Shown here: positions 40,743 through 41,227 of the stretch, piece by piece
Numbering within the stretch: the first letter of the stretch is position 1
How the letters are laid out: each line of letters starts with the position of its first letter
Assembly (NCBI GenBank): GCA_964595945.1
Contig: CAZQSL010000018.1
Span: 1 to 41,227 of the forward strand
Origin: CAZQSL01 sp964595945
GTDB taxonomy: Bacteria > UBP15 > UBA6099 > JAJRTR01
Direction of reading: 5' to 3'
Length of the DNA: 41,227 nt
The notes under the pieces: model-generated
Database searches by the model: none
The model's input: only the letters and a program-made list of their open reading frames with translations
What the model was told of the DNA's origin: nothing
Program-made: the position numbers and the translations under genes

Positions 40743-41227
40743 ATGGCACCTGTTGCGTACAAAGGATTGAAGAATAGAGCAGGGCGTGTTTGCAGGTATG
40801 GCAAGGCACATGCCTGCATGTGCGCGATTATGCTGGCCATTACAGTGGCAATTGCTGGATGTGGGGGAGGGGGAGGTGCTGTGTCGTCCCCTGTCGCGAC
40901 AGGCAGCATCAGCGGATATGTTTACGAGCCATCCTCTGGCGTGGGAAGGGTTGCGCAGGCCCTGTCGCTTGCACCTCTCACTGGCGCAATCGTCTCCGTC
41001 AGCGGTACCGCTCTGAATGACATTACGGACAGCAACGGACATTACAGCATCAGCAACGTACCAACCGGAGCCGCGCAAGTGGTTTTTTCCAAGCCCGGCT
41101 ATTCGTCTTTTTCCATCGCTGTCACTGTCGCTCAGAATGCCGATACGGTAGTTACGCCACAGAATTCGCAATCGGGCATTATGAGGTCTTCGACAGTCAG
41201 GGTAACGTCTCCTGCACAGGGCGCCCG
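40743..41227 (+). CDS. lipoprotein with CarboxypepD_reg-like domain (3' end outside window)
   Basis: An open frame from ATG 40743 runs to the window edge (161 codons visible) and has no stop. The N-terminal region has a hydrophobic stretch ending in a lipobox I-A-G-C (Cys40 from this ATG). A shorter ATG at 40818 would give a more typical lipoprotein signal (Cys15). After a Gly-rich linker, residues about 57-130 match a CarboxypepD_reg-like/Fn3-like fold (G-S-I-S-G-Y-V-Y, then D-S-N-G-H-Y-S-I-S-N-V-P-T-G). It begins 7 bp after the usher-like stop on the same strand, so it probably belongs to the same operon and would be anchored in the outer membrane. Function beyond that is unknown because the protein is incomplete. 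Confidence 0.72.
   Translation, partial: MAPVAYKGLKNRAGRVCRYGKAHACMCAIMLAITVAIAGCGGGGGAVSSPVATGSISGYVYEPSSGVGRVAQALSLAPLTGAIVSVSGTALNDITDSNGHYSISNVPTGAAQVVFSKPGYSSFSIAVTVAQNADTVVTPQNSQSGIMRSSTVRVTSPAQGA

Overview
The window comes from a Gram-negative-type (diderm) bacterium that is probably motile. It encodes outer-membrane beta-barrels, a periplasmic HtrA protease, chemotaxis proteins and many Sec signal peptides. It looks like a draft or metagenome contig, because a 100-N gap sits inside a repetitive gene. I see no rRNA, tRNA, CRISPR array, intact insertion sequence or prophage. I cannot assign a phylum from the sequence alone.

Layout. (1) 1-4.25 kb, plus strand: an A24-type prepilin-peptidase-like membrane protein, a DUF4438 protein, a CheY-like receiver and a two-PDZ HtrA/Do protease, closed by a clear terminator. 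(2) 4.7-12.17 kb, minus strand: a GntR/FadR-type regulator, FAD-dependent glycerol-3-phosphate dehydrogenase, an alkyl-DHAP-synthase-like FAD oxidase, an FGGY kinase and an amidohydrolase. This looks like a glycerol/ether-lipid related operon. A consensus promoter with a FadR-type palindrome just below the -10 precedes it. Two copies of a ~200-bp intergenic repeat with terminal inverted repeats flank it. (3) 12.7-13.9 kb: a CPA2 cation/proton antiporter. (4) 14.3-21.0 kb, plus strand: a chemosensory cluster (degenerate receiver, CheA, CheW, soluble PAS/HAMP chemoreceptor with the assembly gap). It is followed on the minus strand by CheV and a GT39-like membrane glycosyltransferase.

(5) 24.1-41.2 kb is the most unusual part: two divergent surface/secretion operons. 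On the minus strand a FecR/Ig-like secreted protein, an outer-membrane barrel and a 2495-residue secreted protein (14 YCF48/BNR-like blades with paired cysteines, then Ig/Fn3-like repeats) end at a terminator. On the plus strand are two related small secreted subunits, a PapD-like periplasmic chaperone, an outer-membrane usher-like barrel with SdrD/CarboxypepD-type C-terminal domains, and the start of a lipoprotein. This resembles a divergent chaperone-usher fibre system. Near-consensus sigma70 promoters point away from a shared intergenic region carrying a CRP-type palindrome. A perfect CRP-type site lies about 42 bp upstream of the predicted start of the second subunit transcript. I infer that both operons build one catabolite/cyclic-nucleotide-regulated cell-surface apparatus.
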